This document shows positions 32,788 through 46,699 of a stretch of DNA of 64,000 nucleotides, piece by piece. The DNA lies in NCBI RefSeq assembly GCF_958295425.1, contig NC_081150.1:8121001-8185000 (forward strand). Direction: 5' to 3'. The position numbers and the translations under genes are program-made. The stretch's first letter is position 1. Every line of letters starts with the position of its first letter. Source of the stretch: Solea solea (lineage: Eukaryota > Chordata > Actinopteri > Pleuronectiformes > Soleidae). The notes below the pieces were generated by a model. It made no database searches and was not told where the DNA came from. It saw only the letters and a list, made by a program, of their open reading frames with translations.

Positions 32788-33060
32788 AGGGCTCGAGCAC
32801 CGACTGGTTTCTGTTTCTTTCTTGTTTTTTTTCTTTTTTCTTTTTTCTTTTGCTTACTGTTGAGCACACTTTTTTCAGGGCCTTGCCATGCTTGAAAACA
32901 TTGCCTCCGGGTCGCTCTCTAAAAAGAGCACTACCCAGTTGCCAAAGGTAATAGCACGCAGCAGGAAAGAGCTAGTTGTATGAAACTTGGTGGGAAGGTG
33001 GAACATGCTAAGCTACACAATAAAATCGTTTGGATTTTTTTTTGGTCCATATTCTCACAA
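32788..33060. repeat. Dispersed fish repeat
   Basis: The start AGGGCTCGAGCACCGACTGGT and the later 'gtatgaaacttggtgggaag' phrase follow a repeat common in teleosts that begins AGGGCCCGAGCACC. The 'tggtgggaaggtg' part also recurs at 42938. No coding capacity. Confidence 0.5.
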
Positions 33061-33069
33061 AATCTAACT

Positions 33070-35620
33070 TTTTTTAACATGTTGTTAAGCAATATTGTGG
33101 CTCATAGTGGCCATATGAGCCTGATCAATCATTATGCTTAACGTATAAGAGCAATAGAAATGTGTATTGCAGACATAGAGTTAGATATACCGTACTATAC
33201 AAGCCATACCGTGAATGAACGTTCATTAAAGACAAAGGGATGACACCTGGAGAGTGCTATGTGCGTGACGTGCTGTCTTCCCTGCTGTGTGTGTGTGTGC
33301 GTGTGTTGGTAGCGTGTTGTATTTCATGGCTGGCGCAGGTGCAGCCTCCGTTGAGCGACCACGTATTCAAACAGAGCTGTGCTGCCCGCTGAAAAAAAAA
33401 AACAGCAGTATCCACTTAAAAGCTGACCTCTTACACCAGCATTATCTCAGTGTGTGTGCAGTGTGCACGGTGGAGGAAAGTGGAGAACGTGCAGTGATTT
33501 TAATGGAGTTACAGAAATATACTGATATGGCGAGCATTTTTGTCTTCTTCCCGTTTTGTACTGTTTCACACAGCCTTCGTCACTGGATGAACTGTCGTGC
33601 TGTGATATTTCCATTTGGAGAATAATTTCAAATGACATTATGAAACTGCAGCTGCTTGTTTGAGTGGCTGTGACGGTTGTATCTATATAAAAAAGAAAAG
33701 GCTTCACTCTGCAATTTGTGGTGTGTCTGTTGGTGATGGTATATTGTAAGCATTTATTAATCGTGCCTTTATTCTTTTGAGAAAAACTCCAAATCCAAAA
33801 GCTCAATAGAGACTCCAGGACGACAAAGACGGTAAAGAGTCTTCACTGAAATAGGGAAGCAAAGGTCAGTCAACGGCCCAAAGACGAGACAGGCAGAGCA
33901 GGAACCACACAGGAAAGCAAATACATGTGTGGAGAACTCAACAATGTGCACATAAAGACTATCTGATGACAGCTTATTAGGATCGTCTTTATCATGATAT
34001 GACCATTTATTTGTAATTATGTCATTATATTAATGTTGTATTCCACATGATTTTCTCCTATGAGTACAATACAGCCTCAATTACCTCCATAATTAGTACT
34101 AAGTACAAAGAAATCGGTTAGAATCGGAATATGTATCTAAATGTCATTGAATCGGTAGAAGCCTCTTGGATGAAAGGTGAAAGGTTTTTTTGGATTACTA
34201 TGACCAGGATGAATGAGAATCTATACAGACAATCTGGACATGCAGTATTATCATCTTTGTTAATAATAATTATCCTAAAGTTGCCAGAATAGCAGTTATT
34301 TAGTGACAAACATGTCCTCACACAATCTCAGTTTGTAAAACTTGATATAGATCTATGTGGACGTTAACATTTTGTGTTTCCATAAAAAATACTGCTGATA
34401 CTATTTTTCATATTTGTGAGACCTCTGCTACTTTCAGATGAGTCGGTGGTTCGTCCGATTGAAGCGAGCAGCGCGGTGACAAAGCAAAAACTCGACGGTT
34501 TTGTGTTTGTTTTGCTTTGTCTTGCAGCTCTGGAACTTTCCTCTACCCATCTCTCCCTCTAACGCTAATCTGTAAACAGTCATCATAGTTACACTTCAGC
34601 TGCCCCATTAAACAGCCAAGCACCTTGAAGGATCCTTGATAGCACTGACCAAGAGCCTTTAGGCTTTGAAACAGTATTACTGTTACTCTGCTGCCATGTA
34701 GTCAATCTGGCTTCTCCCTGAACACCCCCTCTGCTCCTCAGGCCAGTAATTTTCTGAGCTGAGGTCGTGTCGATATTGACCTCCCACAGGTACACTACTC
34801 TACTTCCATCATCCTCTTTCTACCCCATAGGAGTAAAAAAAAAAAAGGAGAACTGGCACACTTCCTTCAGTGCCTTGATTCATAACCTTTGACTGTCAGT
34901 CACAATAATGACATGTGCATTTATTTGTGAGCATGTGACTTTTCCCCCTGTGATGTGTGCAAGTGGGAGACATTACCATGAAAGTAAAAGTTACTTCTTT
35001 CAAGGTCGCAAAAGTAGATCATTAAGGCACAAATATGCAAATGTCTCACACTCCTGTTTGACTTTTAAAGAGTTTCGCATATAGCACAAAGTGCGTTAAG
35101 CATAATGCATCATTTTATCATTTTTAACGTGGGCTTTGTGCATCGTCGGCACATTCTGGAAATATGCAGCTCATTATGTCTCAATGGATGTTTAATTCAT
35201 AAAGGAATGATTTAATTACACAACAATTTTTCTTGCCGACTGGAAGCAGCCTCTAATAGAATGCTGGTGCGAAACTGTCATAAAGATGAATAAACCAGGG
35301 AACACAAAATGTCACATGGGCGCATAATAGAAAAATACAACACCTTTCTGCTCGACTCTGCAGCCTTGTTTATCAAAAGTTGTAAATGGACACTTTGTCG
35401 AAGGTGGCTATAAGTATCATTTTATGACAACGGTGTAAATATTACACTCTATTTTACTCTGTCATAGTGACTGGTAGCTTCTTAATTTTTTGTGTTTGTG
35501 ATTTCTAAAAGCAAATATCTATTTCTGGGTACTTAACACGATAAAGGGTATTTATTGAAAAAGGTTCCTACTGAAGCTAATAATTTTGGGAGCACACTTG
35601 CGTACTACACATTTCTAATC
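33070..35620. other. Mostly single-copy non-coding sequence
   Basis: No supported gene. A TG microsatellite lies near 33283-33304. The 34960-35310 interval is enhancer-like (separate entry). Frames up to 119 codons here match nothing known. Confidence 0.4.
34960..35310. promoter_or_regulatory. Possible conserved non-coding element
   Basis: A repeat-free segment with a perfect octamer ATGCAAAT (35035-35042), a TCAAGGTCG nuclear-receptor-like half-site near 35000, and several ATTA cores (AATTCATAAAGGAATGATTT, TTTAATTACA). Inferred from texture only. Confidence 0.25.
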
Positions 35621-35627
35621 TGATGGT

Positions 35628-36030
35628 CCATCCATCCATTATCTACCGCTGTATCCTCCACATCAGGGTCATGGGGCTGCACCGTTCAAGCAGAAAAAAA
35701 CATTTTGAGTCGCCAAGGATACTGTCGTCATCCAAGCCTCAATCTGGCGACCCTTAAACCAGCTTGACACCCCGACTCCCCTGCCCGGCAGGCGTTACAG
35801 CTGTGAGCCGCTTGAACCAGACGTGTCCGAGGGAGCTGTAGCATCGTTCTCTTCGGTATTCCCTGCGTCCAGACTTGTACGTGCGAGTATACCAGGGTCC
35901 GCGCAATGCGACGCGCAGCATGTGTGGGGACGTATACCAGAACAAGCATTCACTCACACACTCACATCTACGGGCAATTTAGAGTGTTCAATTAACAGAA
36001 AGACAGGCACACAGAAAGGCCCGGACCAGA
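35628..36030 (-). mobile_element. Interrupted SINE copy
   Basis: 35628-35690 matches the SINE tail (TCCATCCATTATCTACCGCT, TCCTCCACATCAGGGTCATG), and 35943-36018 matches a more internal part (CATTCACTCACACACTCAC, GGGCAATTTAGAGTG, CACAGAAAGGCCC). The roughly 245 bp between them is GC-rich and does not match, replacing the GTACACCCTGG part. A piece after 35990 is deleted. The copy is broken. Confidence 0.6.
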
Positions 36031-36039
36031 CCAGCAAAT

Positions 36040-39000
36040 CCGTAGACACGATCTGCAAACCGCAAACTGATGATGCATTTAATACTCAGCATTTTCAATG
36101 CGATATGTTGCTTGTATTATGTTGCAATGCGCCAGTACCTTCTTGTTGCTTTCGTTCGTTACGTCCCTACAGCAGTAATTATGATTGTATGTATCCATGC
36201 ATGTAATGATCACTCAGGGAAACCTTTGGCTCTACAGTACAGCCCTGACCTCCAATTTCATGAATTATAAATGGGAAAAACTAACAGACTAACCGCAGCT
36301 TAACATCTGTCGGCGTGACCACTTAGAACTCATTCTTTTCCCGAATCTTCGCTTGCACCGAGCGTTTTATCCCATTGATGATCCCGCCACCGCTGTTCGT
36401 CGAACGATAGAAACATGTTCAAATATTGTGCCCTTGAAATGTGGTTTACAGGAACTGTTTTTGGTTACCGTGAAGATACTTTAGAGGAAATGTGTCGCAT
36501 AAAGGAGAAGAAGCACCTCTGAGAGAAGGGGAAAAAGTTCCCTTACAAGACGTGGAACCTCATTAGCAGGTGAAATTTATGCTTTTGAGTTTGTAAACCG
36601 AGATGTCAAATACAGAGTTTAATATGCGTGAAGGTGACAGTGCGTCATTAGCAGAGATGAAAGTATAGTTGCATGAAAAAAACATTACAATCACTGCCAG
36701 CCATTTCTTTTCAACGACCAACCACTGACTCATTACACGTACAGAGCCATTACCGTCGCCAAATTACAAAACGGGGGGAAAAAAACAAATGAAGCTATAA
36801 GCAATACAATGAGATTAGTTAAAAATTACAAAGTGGTCGCAAGACACAGTAACAGTAGGAGGTGACACTTTTTCAATTTTAGTGCAAAAGAATTATATAA
36901 TGCACATTTACAAGTGAAAACATCCCTGAAAGCTGAATTAAAAGTATAAAATATGCAAAGAATTATGTACCAAGAGAGGGAGAAGTATGTGATGGCACAC
37001 ATGGGCCCAAGGTTTCCACATTTAATGGGCTCCCCAGTGTGCATTTGATCTTCTCTAAATTTAGAAAATCCATCATGTTATTTAGTCATAGTTATGCCCT
37101 GGGCCCTACAGTAAGTACTATTTGAGTTAAACCTTCCTCTGTGCAAGGAAAATCATTTTCCTTCCCCTGGTTTAAAGATTAAAAGTCAAGCCCAGTTCTT
37201 TACATGTCACATATACGGTTTTCCAATACTTTTGACTTATTTTTTTTACTTCTGTGACATTAACTGATCCAAAAAAAGTGCTTCCATTGTCTGAGAGAGA
37301 GAGAGAGAGAAAATGAACTGGTGCAACACATGGCAAAGACAAATAGGACATATTCTTGTTAATAACCATACACGTTGACAACCAATACTCAAGACTGAAG
37401 CAAATTATGATTCAGTATCTATTTTTAAACGTGGGCACACCACCTTTTTTTTGGTTTACAGTTGCAAATTATAGCACTTAGGACAAACCCCTAGAATGTA
37501 AGAGGGCAAGAAAAAACTGAAATAATGTTAAACAGAACAGCAGTTGTCAGGTGTGCAGCCTGAGGATACTGCGCCAAGCTTCTTTATGCCCCTCCAAATT
37601 TGAAAATCAACCAGTAACAGATTGCAACTGTCCTTCAAGACTGCCCGAGGACAGTCCATCTGTCCAAAATTAGTGGCCAAATATAGAGGAGAAAAATGGC
37701 ACCCAACTCTGATATCAGTTTGGGGTTCATTCCTCAGAGAAAGATTGAATCACAGTAATTCTCTTTGAAGGAATTTCACCTCATTGCCCGAGTGCACACC
37801 CACATACAGTTTCAACACGGTGCCTCTGCCTATGTTCCCATCGTCCTTCAGTGTGACTTTATTATTATTATATTATATTTTACCTTCATGGGTTTTGTCA
37901 CCTTGTCAGCCCACCTCACCCAGCTCTCGCCTCAGACTCAAACATGTGCAGCCTTCAGGAAAGTAGTGGACAGAGGAGATCAACAATCAAACGTACAAGA
38001 AATGTGTTGAAATAAAAATAAATAGGAGCAAAGGGTGAGAAGACAAGAACCAGGGAACATGAAGCAACAAAACAAACCAGAAATACAATAGATGATAAAT
38101 ACATGTATCATCTCACATAAAGTTTTGTCTCCCTCATTTGCCTTCCACCTCTCACCCTCAAACCCCCCCCCCACGCGTCGACCTCCTTGCACACCATGCA
38201 AAGCTCCTGACAGCTTCCACCTGCTCCTTTCCTTTTCGCTCTCCTATTTCTTCTTTTTACACATCTCCACAGCTACCGTATGTTAGTGGTGAGAGCTGCT
38301 CTGATTCCATCTCCCCCCAAATAAATGACTGTGAGGAGATAAAGAGAAGGGGAAGGCAGAACAACTGATCGGGCGGAGTGGGGGCTCTCGTTCCAAGGAG
38401 ATAAGCAAGCACATCGAGTGTGTGTGTGGGTTTGTGAGTAAAAGAAAAAAAAAGCAGCAAGACTGGAAGCTCCTGAGGGCACCATGATGTGTCACCTTAT
38501 CAGCCACCAACACTCAGGCTTCACTGAAGACCACCCCTCACTGCTGCTTCTTGATCTGCAGCGATAGACCACTTCCACTTCTGGGCACTCTCTCTCTAAC
38601 AGTCGAAGGTAATCATGTGTGGAATCACATTGCCATCAACCTGTGAACTCCCTGATATGAAATTGACACACATTACATTCATATGTGAAAGGAAAGTGTT
38701 TTGTCGAAGCCTCTGCAAAAGCAGGGCGGCACTGCACGGGTCAGCAGCTTTGTTGAATTTTGTATAACTCTCTGATGGATGAATAATTGCATTTTTCTTC
38801 GTCAAAGGAGTTAAAAGTGAATAATGGATCTCTGTGCTTCATCTCGTCAGCAGATACTCAGTTGTCGCACGGCTCCCCAAAGCTTCTCGCTTGCTTCGCT
38901 CGAGCGGTTTGGTAATTAGGACCAACAGCTGCCATTTTCTGACATAACTCGTTAGCATGTCACAGCCAAACAAATCCCTCACACTTCTCTTCACCTGTTC

Positions 39001-40670
39001 ACTTTACAGTCTGCTGCTGGCACCATTCCTTCTCCCTCTGCTCCCTCTTACCATGACAAATTGGGATCGGAAGACAAATGCATGATGTTCTGTTTTTGTC
39101 TGTGTTTTCCATCGCCGCCTATCACGTTCCTAACTCATCTCCTCCCCGTCAGCCGAGTGGAGATTTAGAGACATGCTTGAGGGATTGTGCACTGTGCCAA
39201 GACAAGCAATAGGTAAGACAATGGGTTTGTGTATGAGACCTTGCAAAATGTTTGAGGTTTATTGACCCATTACTTTTGTGTATAATTAGACTGAGAGAGA
39301 AAGTGATGCTATCTAATGGCCTTGTCTGTGGAAATCTGGCCAAATTTGGATGATTCCGCACTGAGAAATCATCACATTAGGCTAAATAAATGAATAGAAC
39401 AACTGAGAGAAAAAAAAAAACGACATGATGTTGTATCCAAAATTGCCCTCTATTCATTTTACTTGAACGGCAACAACAATGCAGTGCTTCACAAGCAAGA
39501 ACTAGAATTGAATGTCCTCCCTGTATCTCTAACACCCAAAGGGCACACATTCATACAGCTCATCTGTATCATGTGCCTTTTCTATCATACCAGAGTCATG
39601 CACAGGCCCATTTTGCAATACGGCACCCACCTGTAACCGTTCGGACAGCAACTCCAAGCCTGTGACGACTTCCGGTTCATTGAGCTGTTGCTCCAAAACT
39701 CAGTAGCCAATTAGCAGGCAGCTTCCCATGGCCCGCCCGCAAAAACAAAAAAACATCATATCAGGGAGCACAAATTCCATTAGCAAGCTTTCTTTTTTCC
39801 CTTTGTTGATGCCTGTGACATCTGACTTTCAAAATAAAAGTAATTTTTGGCTTGATAAGAGTGAATCATTTTAAAAATGCACATCTTACAATGTGTTTTA
39901 TTATGAAAAATACAGGACTCTGTATCATACTGTACATCTGTCATACAGCTGTTAGCATGTGAATGGGTATGTGCATCTTGGGTTTAAGTGTTTTATCTTT
40001 TTGGAAAACATTAAAGATACACAAACAGGTACACACCATTAAAACAGGTAAAACAAACAATAGATGGCAAAAGAAGGAACGACACTGTTGGCGCTGCCAA
40101 GAACAGCAGGAAGGTTGAAGCGCGGATAGTCGGAGTCCAACATTTGATCTGCCAATTCTCCTGGACAAGCTCCTGCAAGCCTTTATCACTCCAGCCTGTG
40201 ATCACCTAATAAGACACAGTGAATATCTCAAAAGGCAAAAATCCTGTGCGATCCGATCTCAGCCAAAAGCGTGTATTAATGATGGGGAACCTGTGATCTT
40301 TTACTAATGATTTACTTAGACATGAAGACTGGAGGTTCATTAGCATATCACCCTTGAGCATTTGAGCAACAGCTTTTTCACGACCTGTCAGCCGCCTTAA
40401 AAGCTTTTGAGTGAGCGTTAAAACATTAATAAATGATTGACTCTAAGTAAAATCATAAGCTACAACTAATGCATTCATGAAATCCTACATAAAAAAAGAG
40501 GGAAGAATCTTCCTATAAATGAAATCGCCCTTCATGCATGGTGACCTTTACGGCTACTTAGCAAGACTGAAGATAAACAATGTGATTAATGTTAAACGCT
40601 TGCAGTCATAATCACAGACGTGAAAGCAGCACTTTGCAAGGAGTTATATAAAAATACCTGTACACACTTA
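36040..40670. other. Long single-copy stretch
   Basis: About 4.6 kb with no recognised repeat longer than a short GA tract (37291-37310), a C-run at 38164-38171 and A-runs. No convincing exon or conserved domain. Frames of 60-127 codons are unrecognised. Confidence 0.4.
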
Positions 40671-40675
40671 ACTCA

Positions 40676-41195
40676 AACTTTATTTCTACAGCACCTTTAA
40701 AAACGACAGCAGTCGACCACAGTGATGTGCACAAGGGGGCACAGGTTACATAGAAAAATAGGTGAGAATAAAAACAATATAATTACAGTAATCAGTAGAA
40801 ACAATACAACATAACATTTGCATGTGGTCATTTATGAAGCACCGGAGAGAAGAAGTGGGTTTTGAGGGAGGATTTAAAAGTCTCTAGGGTCTGGAAAGTT
40901 CTAATATAGAGGGGAAGAGTTCCAGAGTCTCGGGCGCAGCCGCGGCAAAGGCCCCGTCACCTCTGGACTTATTCTGCTTTTAAGAACCTCCTACAGCTGT
41001 AGGTTGTGGTGACGCAGGAGCTCAGAAAGATACAGAAGGGCCATCACCATTGAGGGCTTTAAAAACGATTTATTTTAGCTTAAAATCAATACGAAAACAG
41101 ACCAGGAGCCAGTGGAGGGCAGCAAAGACTGCCGTGATGTAGTCCGGAGAGAAGTCAGGCGGCAGCGTTTTGAATGAGCTGAGAGGGAGCTACGA
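40676..41195 (-). mobile_element. L2-type LINE, 3' end (second copy)
   Basis: On the minus strand remnants read AALHWLLV near 41120, FLKALNGDG near 41055, RGDGAFAAAAP near 40955 and TFKSSLKTHFFS-like sequence near 40870. These follow the order of the C-terminal L2 reverse transcriptase but need several frame changes and contain stops. The 3' end reads 'ttaaaggtgctgtagaaata' then 'aagtttgagtt', a LINE tail. It is older than the copy at 30136-30925. Confidence 0.75.
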
Positions 41196-41199
41196 TTAT

Positions 41200-42890
41200 C
41201 TAATGTAACGAAGGATAACCTTTTCAAGCTCAGTCTTAGAGAAATAGCACTTGGTCTTCGCTAAGAGGCGGAGTTCAGTCGACCAAAGTCTTCCTAGAGT
41301 TTGTCCTAAGTCTGTCTCTGCCTCTCTGCACTCTGTTAGCAGCGTTTCCTCTGTGTTCTCTCGGGCAGGTGTGGTGAGGCGCTGACCTTTCTGTGACTCT
41401 TCTCTCTGCAAACCAGCGCACAGCCTTTCACGGTCCCCATGGACACAGTGAAGCTCTCCGCTCCAGAATAACCAGGCCATTTTATTTTGTTTTATCTCCT
41501 TGCTCAAACACTGGAGGAATAATAAGTCGAATTTATGTCCTCGTGGGTATCGTGTGGAAGTATACCACACTGTGTGAGTGTGGCCATCACAGCTGAATTG
41601 CGGTGTCTGTTATCTGTGTTTGAACAGTCATTTCATTAATACATTGTTTACTCTTTGTGTTCTACAAAAGGCAGAAACCCCTTTTATAATCCACCATTAA
41701 AGCCAATTCCACAGCCAAATGCAGAAGTACAGAGGGAAAGCTTTCAGAATATGTTTTGACAAATTAAAAGAGTGTCTCCAGTATCGTGCAGTCTAAAAAT
41801 GAACAGAACATTGTTTATGCCCCCACGCTGGCAATAGCCTTGGCCAGATATGTTTGTTTTCCAGGTCTCTCGTTCTTGTTAAAGCGATATCTATGAAATG
41901 CCTTAGGGGAATTTCACTGCACCCTAGTGCACAAATGAACACGTCGACTCAAGGATGAACTGATTAGCATTTGGCTGTCAAAGGCGTGTTGTTTTAAATG
42001 TAAATTAAGAATTCATGGCCGCGTTTCACACAAAACACGGTTAAAATTACACTCTCTCCTCCGTGTTTGTTTTATGGATCAGACCGAGTGGCAACCAGTC
42101 GTGACTTGACATAAGAAACTCATTTCATTGGTGCCATGTTGACATTTTGCAGACGGATATTCACAGATTTTGGATGACGTGTGCTGTGCTATTATCTATT
42201 TTCCCCTAAATGGGAACTTAATTGACATCATTAACTCCTCGGGAAAATGTTTGCTGATGTTATGTGGGGAATTCTACTCATTTCCCCATAGAGTTCTTTT
42301 TGCAACTACTAGATTCACTCCCGGTGGCTATTTAATGTATTATTATTTCCTGGTTGGATTCAGGAGAAACCCAGAAGACTTTTTGTATCAGACAGGCCAA
42401 TTATTTTGTTTGCTGAGGGAGTCCAGGAGCAGTACAATTATCCAACCTCCAAGATTTTTATTTCCCGTTTTTCCATTTAATGTAAAGCAGCCAGCACTTC
42501 AACTTCAGCCTTCTGAAAAGCTCTGCAGAGGAAGTCTTTCTCCTCATTATTTTCAGGATTGAAAATCTGTCTTCCTGTTGACTGTTTTTGAAACGTTTTT
42601 TTATGAGCTAAAGTGCGGCGCAAAGACACCTATATCTCTCTTCTTTTTTCTTTTTTTTTTTTTAAACCTCAGTCACATTTGCGTTCCTTTGCTTCGTTTA
42701 ATGAATGTGAAGCCTCACACAAGTAGCAATCAACGGCAGTTTGAAATGCATGAAATAGAAAATTACAAGCCGCGTGAGTCAGCGGGAGGAGATGTACAAA
42801 GCAAATAAAGAAAATCAAGGACATGCCTTTTCTGCTAAGAAGCTTATTTTATAGTTTTAAATAGTTTTCCCATTTGTGTGTTTATTAGGA
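41200..42890. other. Unassigned non-coding sequence
   Basis: A 124-codon minus frame (41196-41570) and a 130-codon plus frame (42170-42562) are open but unrecognised. The first lies directly upstream of the L2 copy in its own orientation and might be older repeat sequence. Confidence 0.35.
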
Positions 42891-42894
42891 GGAT

Positions 42895-43025
42895 TATGCA
42901 AAAAAACAACAACTACTGAACTGATTTCTTTATAATTGGTGGGAAGGTGCGTTATGGTCCAAGGAATAACCCATTACTTTTTTGTAGCACCTCTTAAATC
43001 AAAGGGGTGGATACAGATGTTTTAT
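42895..43025. repeat. Dispersed fish repeat fragment
   Basis: The phrases 'ataattggtgggaaggtg', 'tatggtccaaggaataaccc' and 'aaatcaaaggggtggatac' are in the order of a widespread teleost repeat (AAACTTGGTGGGAAGG…CCAAGGAAGAACCCATT…AAGGGGCGG). Confidence 0.5.
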
Positions 43026-43029
43026 TAAA

Positions 43030-46000
43030 CATAGTGAAGAATTGCAATTACATTTTCATAAAATTTCACCATAAATAATGCAGAGACCATTATGGAAAAA
43101 CACAGACATCTATATGAACAGGTAACATTTGATGTGGATATTGTGTATATGAGTGGATTTTTTTTTCACTCTTTCTTGTATTTGTTCTGACGTTGCTTGT
43201 TGTTTGCATGGGTGGTGATTAATATTTACCCGTGGGTGCATGTGACATTAGCGTCGTGCATTTACTTCAACCGAGTACACGTTAAGTGGAAGATGCAAAC
43301 GCACCTGAGTGTGTGCGTGTGTGTGTTGGGGGGGTTAATGTTATGTAGGAAATAATTGGGGTGAGAGAGGGTCAGTGCTGGATTCTTAATGAGGGTCTTG
43401 GTTCAGACACAAATGACACAAACAGTCAATGCACAGAGTTTAGTATTGTTTGTTAAGACATTTCAAACGTGACACTATTCAGCCTTATTGGAAGGGAGAA
43501 CAAACATGTTGTGACATTAGACGTAGGTTACAGGGCAACGGTGTAACTGGCAGGATGTGCCCCGACAGCGACAGCTTATGTTTAGCGTATACGCAACATA
43601 ATGTGTGCTAACGCCTTTAGATTTTCTCAGATATTATATATTCTCACCTTCACCTGCAGATTAAATCCGGTGCTCATGAAATCATAAATCTCTGTGACAC
43701 CTCGTAAACAACAATCCTTTTCCTGTTTTGAAACGCAAGTGTCATCGACAGCTATAGCACCTCCGCCACCACCTCCTCCTCCTCCTCTTCTTCTTCTTGC
43801 CTTGTTATGAGAGGTAGCATAAAAACGTGCAACTCCACTCCCAGTTCCCTGCACTAAGTAGATATTACAGTCTATTTTCACTCGCTCGCGTTGTGTCTCG
43901 CATTCCCTCTCCTATCACGTGCCCACACATATTGTTGCCTCTCAATCTGCTCACTCCCAGCTCTTTTCACAGTCTATTCCATCAGTCCAGCCTCTCCTGC
44001 AATATCAAAATGGAAATGATGGATAGGCAATCTATATGGAAATGATACGCAGGTGTACAAACACACTGTGCTCAGGGAACATGGACATCCCTGGTCTTAA
44101 TCTGTGCTTCCCCGGCACAACAAAACTGTGTATTCTCTAAGGGAATTGTTGTGCTGTTGTTGGGCTTTTGGTGCATTTGTCAGCTTTAAGGGTTTTATTT
44201 TTAGCCTGACACTGGTGGGAGCAGCGTAGTACAGTGGATGGCAATTATTGGTTTATTTGTGTTTGTGGGTTCACTTTTCAGGGTCGAGCACTGGTTGCTG
44301 TTCAAGCTTTGCAGTGTCCAAGGAGAGACGGGAATAAGTGCACCTGTGCACAACACATGAGGAACTTTTTGAGAGTTGAGAGTTTTTCTGAAGCATAATA
44401 TGATTGCGTTAGCCCTTAGAACACAGAGCATTTCGGCTGCTTTTTTCCATTACTATGTTAAAACGTACAGGATATACAGAGGGTATAAGAATGTGCAAAA
44501 TAGAGTGTCTTATATCTTCTTTTTCAGCATCTACATAAACGCACCTTAGCAAAAAAGTACTCAAAATGTGTAAAACCGGATTGAATTTGTGAAATTTGGA
44601 AATATGTCACAGTTCAAAGTTCACTTGGCTCGTTTTTATGAACAAAAAGAAAAGAAAAACGGTCTATTATGTGACTTCTGCACAATTATTGCTAATTTAT
44701 ATCCCTACTAAAAATGTGATATAAAATGAATCATAACTTTGACTCAAGAACACATAAGTCAAGAAGTACACATAAAAAAGTTGTGTATTATTCCCATGGC
44801 AATTTACCATGAGTGCACCTGCGGCACAGATCCATGCCACGTAAGCACTAAGGGTTAATAAGCAAATATTGCATGATAAATTGAAAGGATCTTATTAATT
44901 ATGGCAACTCCCAAACAGATTATAACACTAAGTGCTTTAACACACAATCTGCCAAACCTAACTATAGTCAGATACATCTCTTACATCACACTGCATCATT
45001 GCCACAGTTAGGTGTAGTGAATATGATGTTAATCTGCGTACAGAGATCATATACATGCATGTAGTTCTAGTGTGTGACACGAACAAAATCTCTCACAGTA
45101 CATAACTGCATGTAATTCAAAACTAAAGTGTGTAACGTATAGTGATTTTTGTTGTTTGTTTGTTTGTTTTTTGTTAATACAAATGATCGAACATCACACC
45201 TGACTGAGGGAGAGTTTTTGTGTATACAGCACCAGTGAGCAAAAGCCAGAGGCATGTATCCCATTAAATTGCTTTACAACTGGGTTTTTTGAGCAGTTTC
45301 GAGGGTACATCTTTATTTTTTCAGTCACACTCGTACTTGAGATTTGTTGCTGTTGCCTCCGTCTGTCTCGACCAAGCACTTCCTGTGTGCAGCCGGCACC
45401 GGAAGATCTAAACGCCAGTATATTGAGAAACACAGAAACACAGCATTTCGTGAATTCACTCGACAATAGTTTGAACGTGACAGACATTTGTTTATATTTA
45501 AAAGTGAGAGCTTTAATCCTGACGGTGTGGGTTTTAATCTCGTCTCTGTTGTGTATATAGTATCCAGGAATTCCAAATGCCTCTAATAAAGTGGAAAACA
45601 GGCTAGACTAGAGAGTAATTAAGTCTTGTGAAATTTGTTCCTGATTTCTCTTACACAAAAATAAACAAAGCGTATACAACAAACAGCCAAAACACTTGCT
45701 AAATTGAATCCTGAGGGCCCTGATGTGTTTGTTACAGGGAAATCAACTCCCTCCTTCCATAATCCCCTCTCTCCCCCCTCCCAGACTGTCTACACAGAGG
45801 ACTTCATTACATTTCACTTCTAAACTGTTGTATTATATTTAAAGGAGGAGGAAAATAGAGGAGATTGGGTTTGAGAGGATTAGTGTGGTTGGTGGAATGA
45901 AGAAATAGTGAGGGACACGGAGATACACTGGACACAGCATACACTCAGCATTCTGCTGCTGCTGCTGCTGTGGCCTACTTAGATTAAAGTAAGGCTTCCT

Positions 46001-46690
46001 GTGACTTGACCAAGACTGCTGCTAAGTATTAAGATGCAGTTATACTGGTTATAGAGAAAGATGGAGAGCTCAGAAAATATAAAACAGTTTTAACACAGTG
46101 GAGATCGAGTGGGGGATTTGGACTGAGGCCGAGGCTCATGATCAAAATGGGTGCTTGCTGTCTGAAACCCCCCCAAAAAAAACAAACAATAAAAAAAGTA
46201 TTGGTTTGCACAAAATTGGTGTGTTGTTGCCATCCCATCGATTCCTTTCCTCATTTTCTCCAACGGAAATGTTGTTAAAAACATTTCATTGTATCAAATC
46301 AATTCAGTGTGGGCTTGTAACTTGGTTGTAGAGAGGATTAAAAGTGGATCCTTCCTCTGTGCTGGTGCATCTACCCACGAAATAACATGACAGGAAAATA
46401 GTGACACGTACTGTATGGGTGAGATCATCAAAGTGTTGCAGCTGTTTGTAATTAGGAGGATCACAAAAGCCACAGTGTCCATATCAACCGAGAATAGGAC
46501 CGATGTGTCACTCAAAGCGTACCATGATTGGCGATCTTGGAAATGGCTCCTGTGTGTCTGATTTCTCCGGGTTCTAATGTAATAGCTCTGCGTCTGGTGT
46601 CGTGGCTCATGTCATATTTTGTACTTCAGTGTCTCCGATAGACTTCAAAATTGAGTTCCGCACGTGTCTGTGTTTGGTCGCGCAGCACGA
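43030..46690. other. Mostly single-copy non-coding sequence
   Basis: Contains a CTC/CTT trinucleotide tract at 43772-43799, a (CTG)n tract at 45955-45970 and a GTTT-repeat near 45152-45170. No supported gene. Confidence 0.4.
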
Positions 46691-46699
46691 GTTTGATGG

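Noticed and set aside
41196..41570. 124-codon minus frame next to an L2 copy
   Set aside because: It does not continue the L2 protein pattern and no other family is recognisable. Could be old repeat, but unsupported.
42170..42562. 130-codon plus frame
   Set aside because: No recognisable motif, AT-rich and hydrophobic-rich as expected from random AT-rich sequence.
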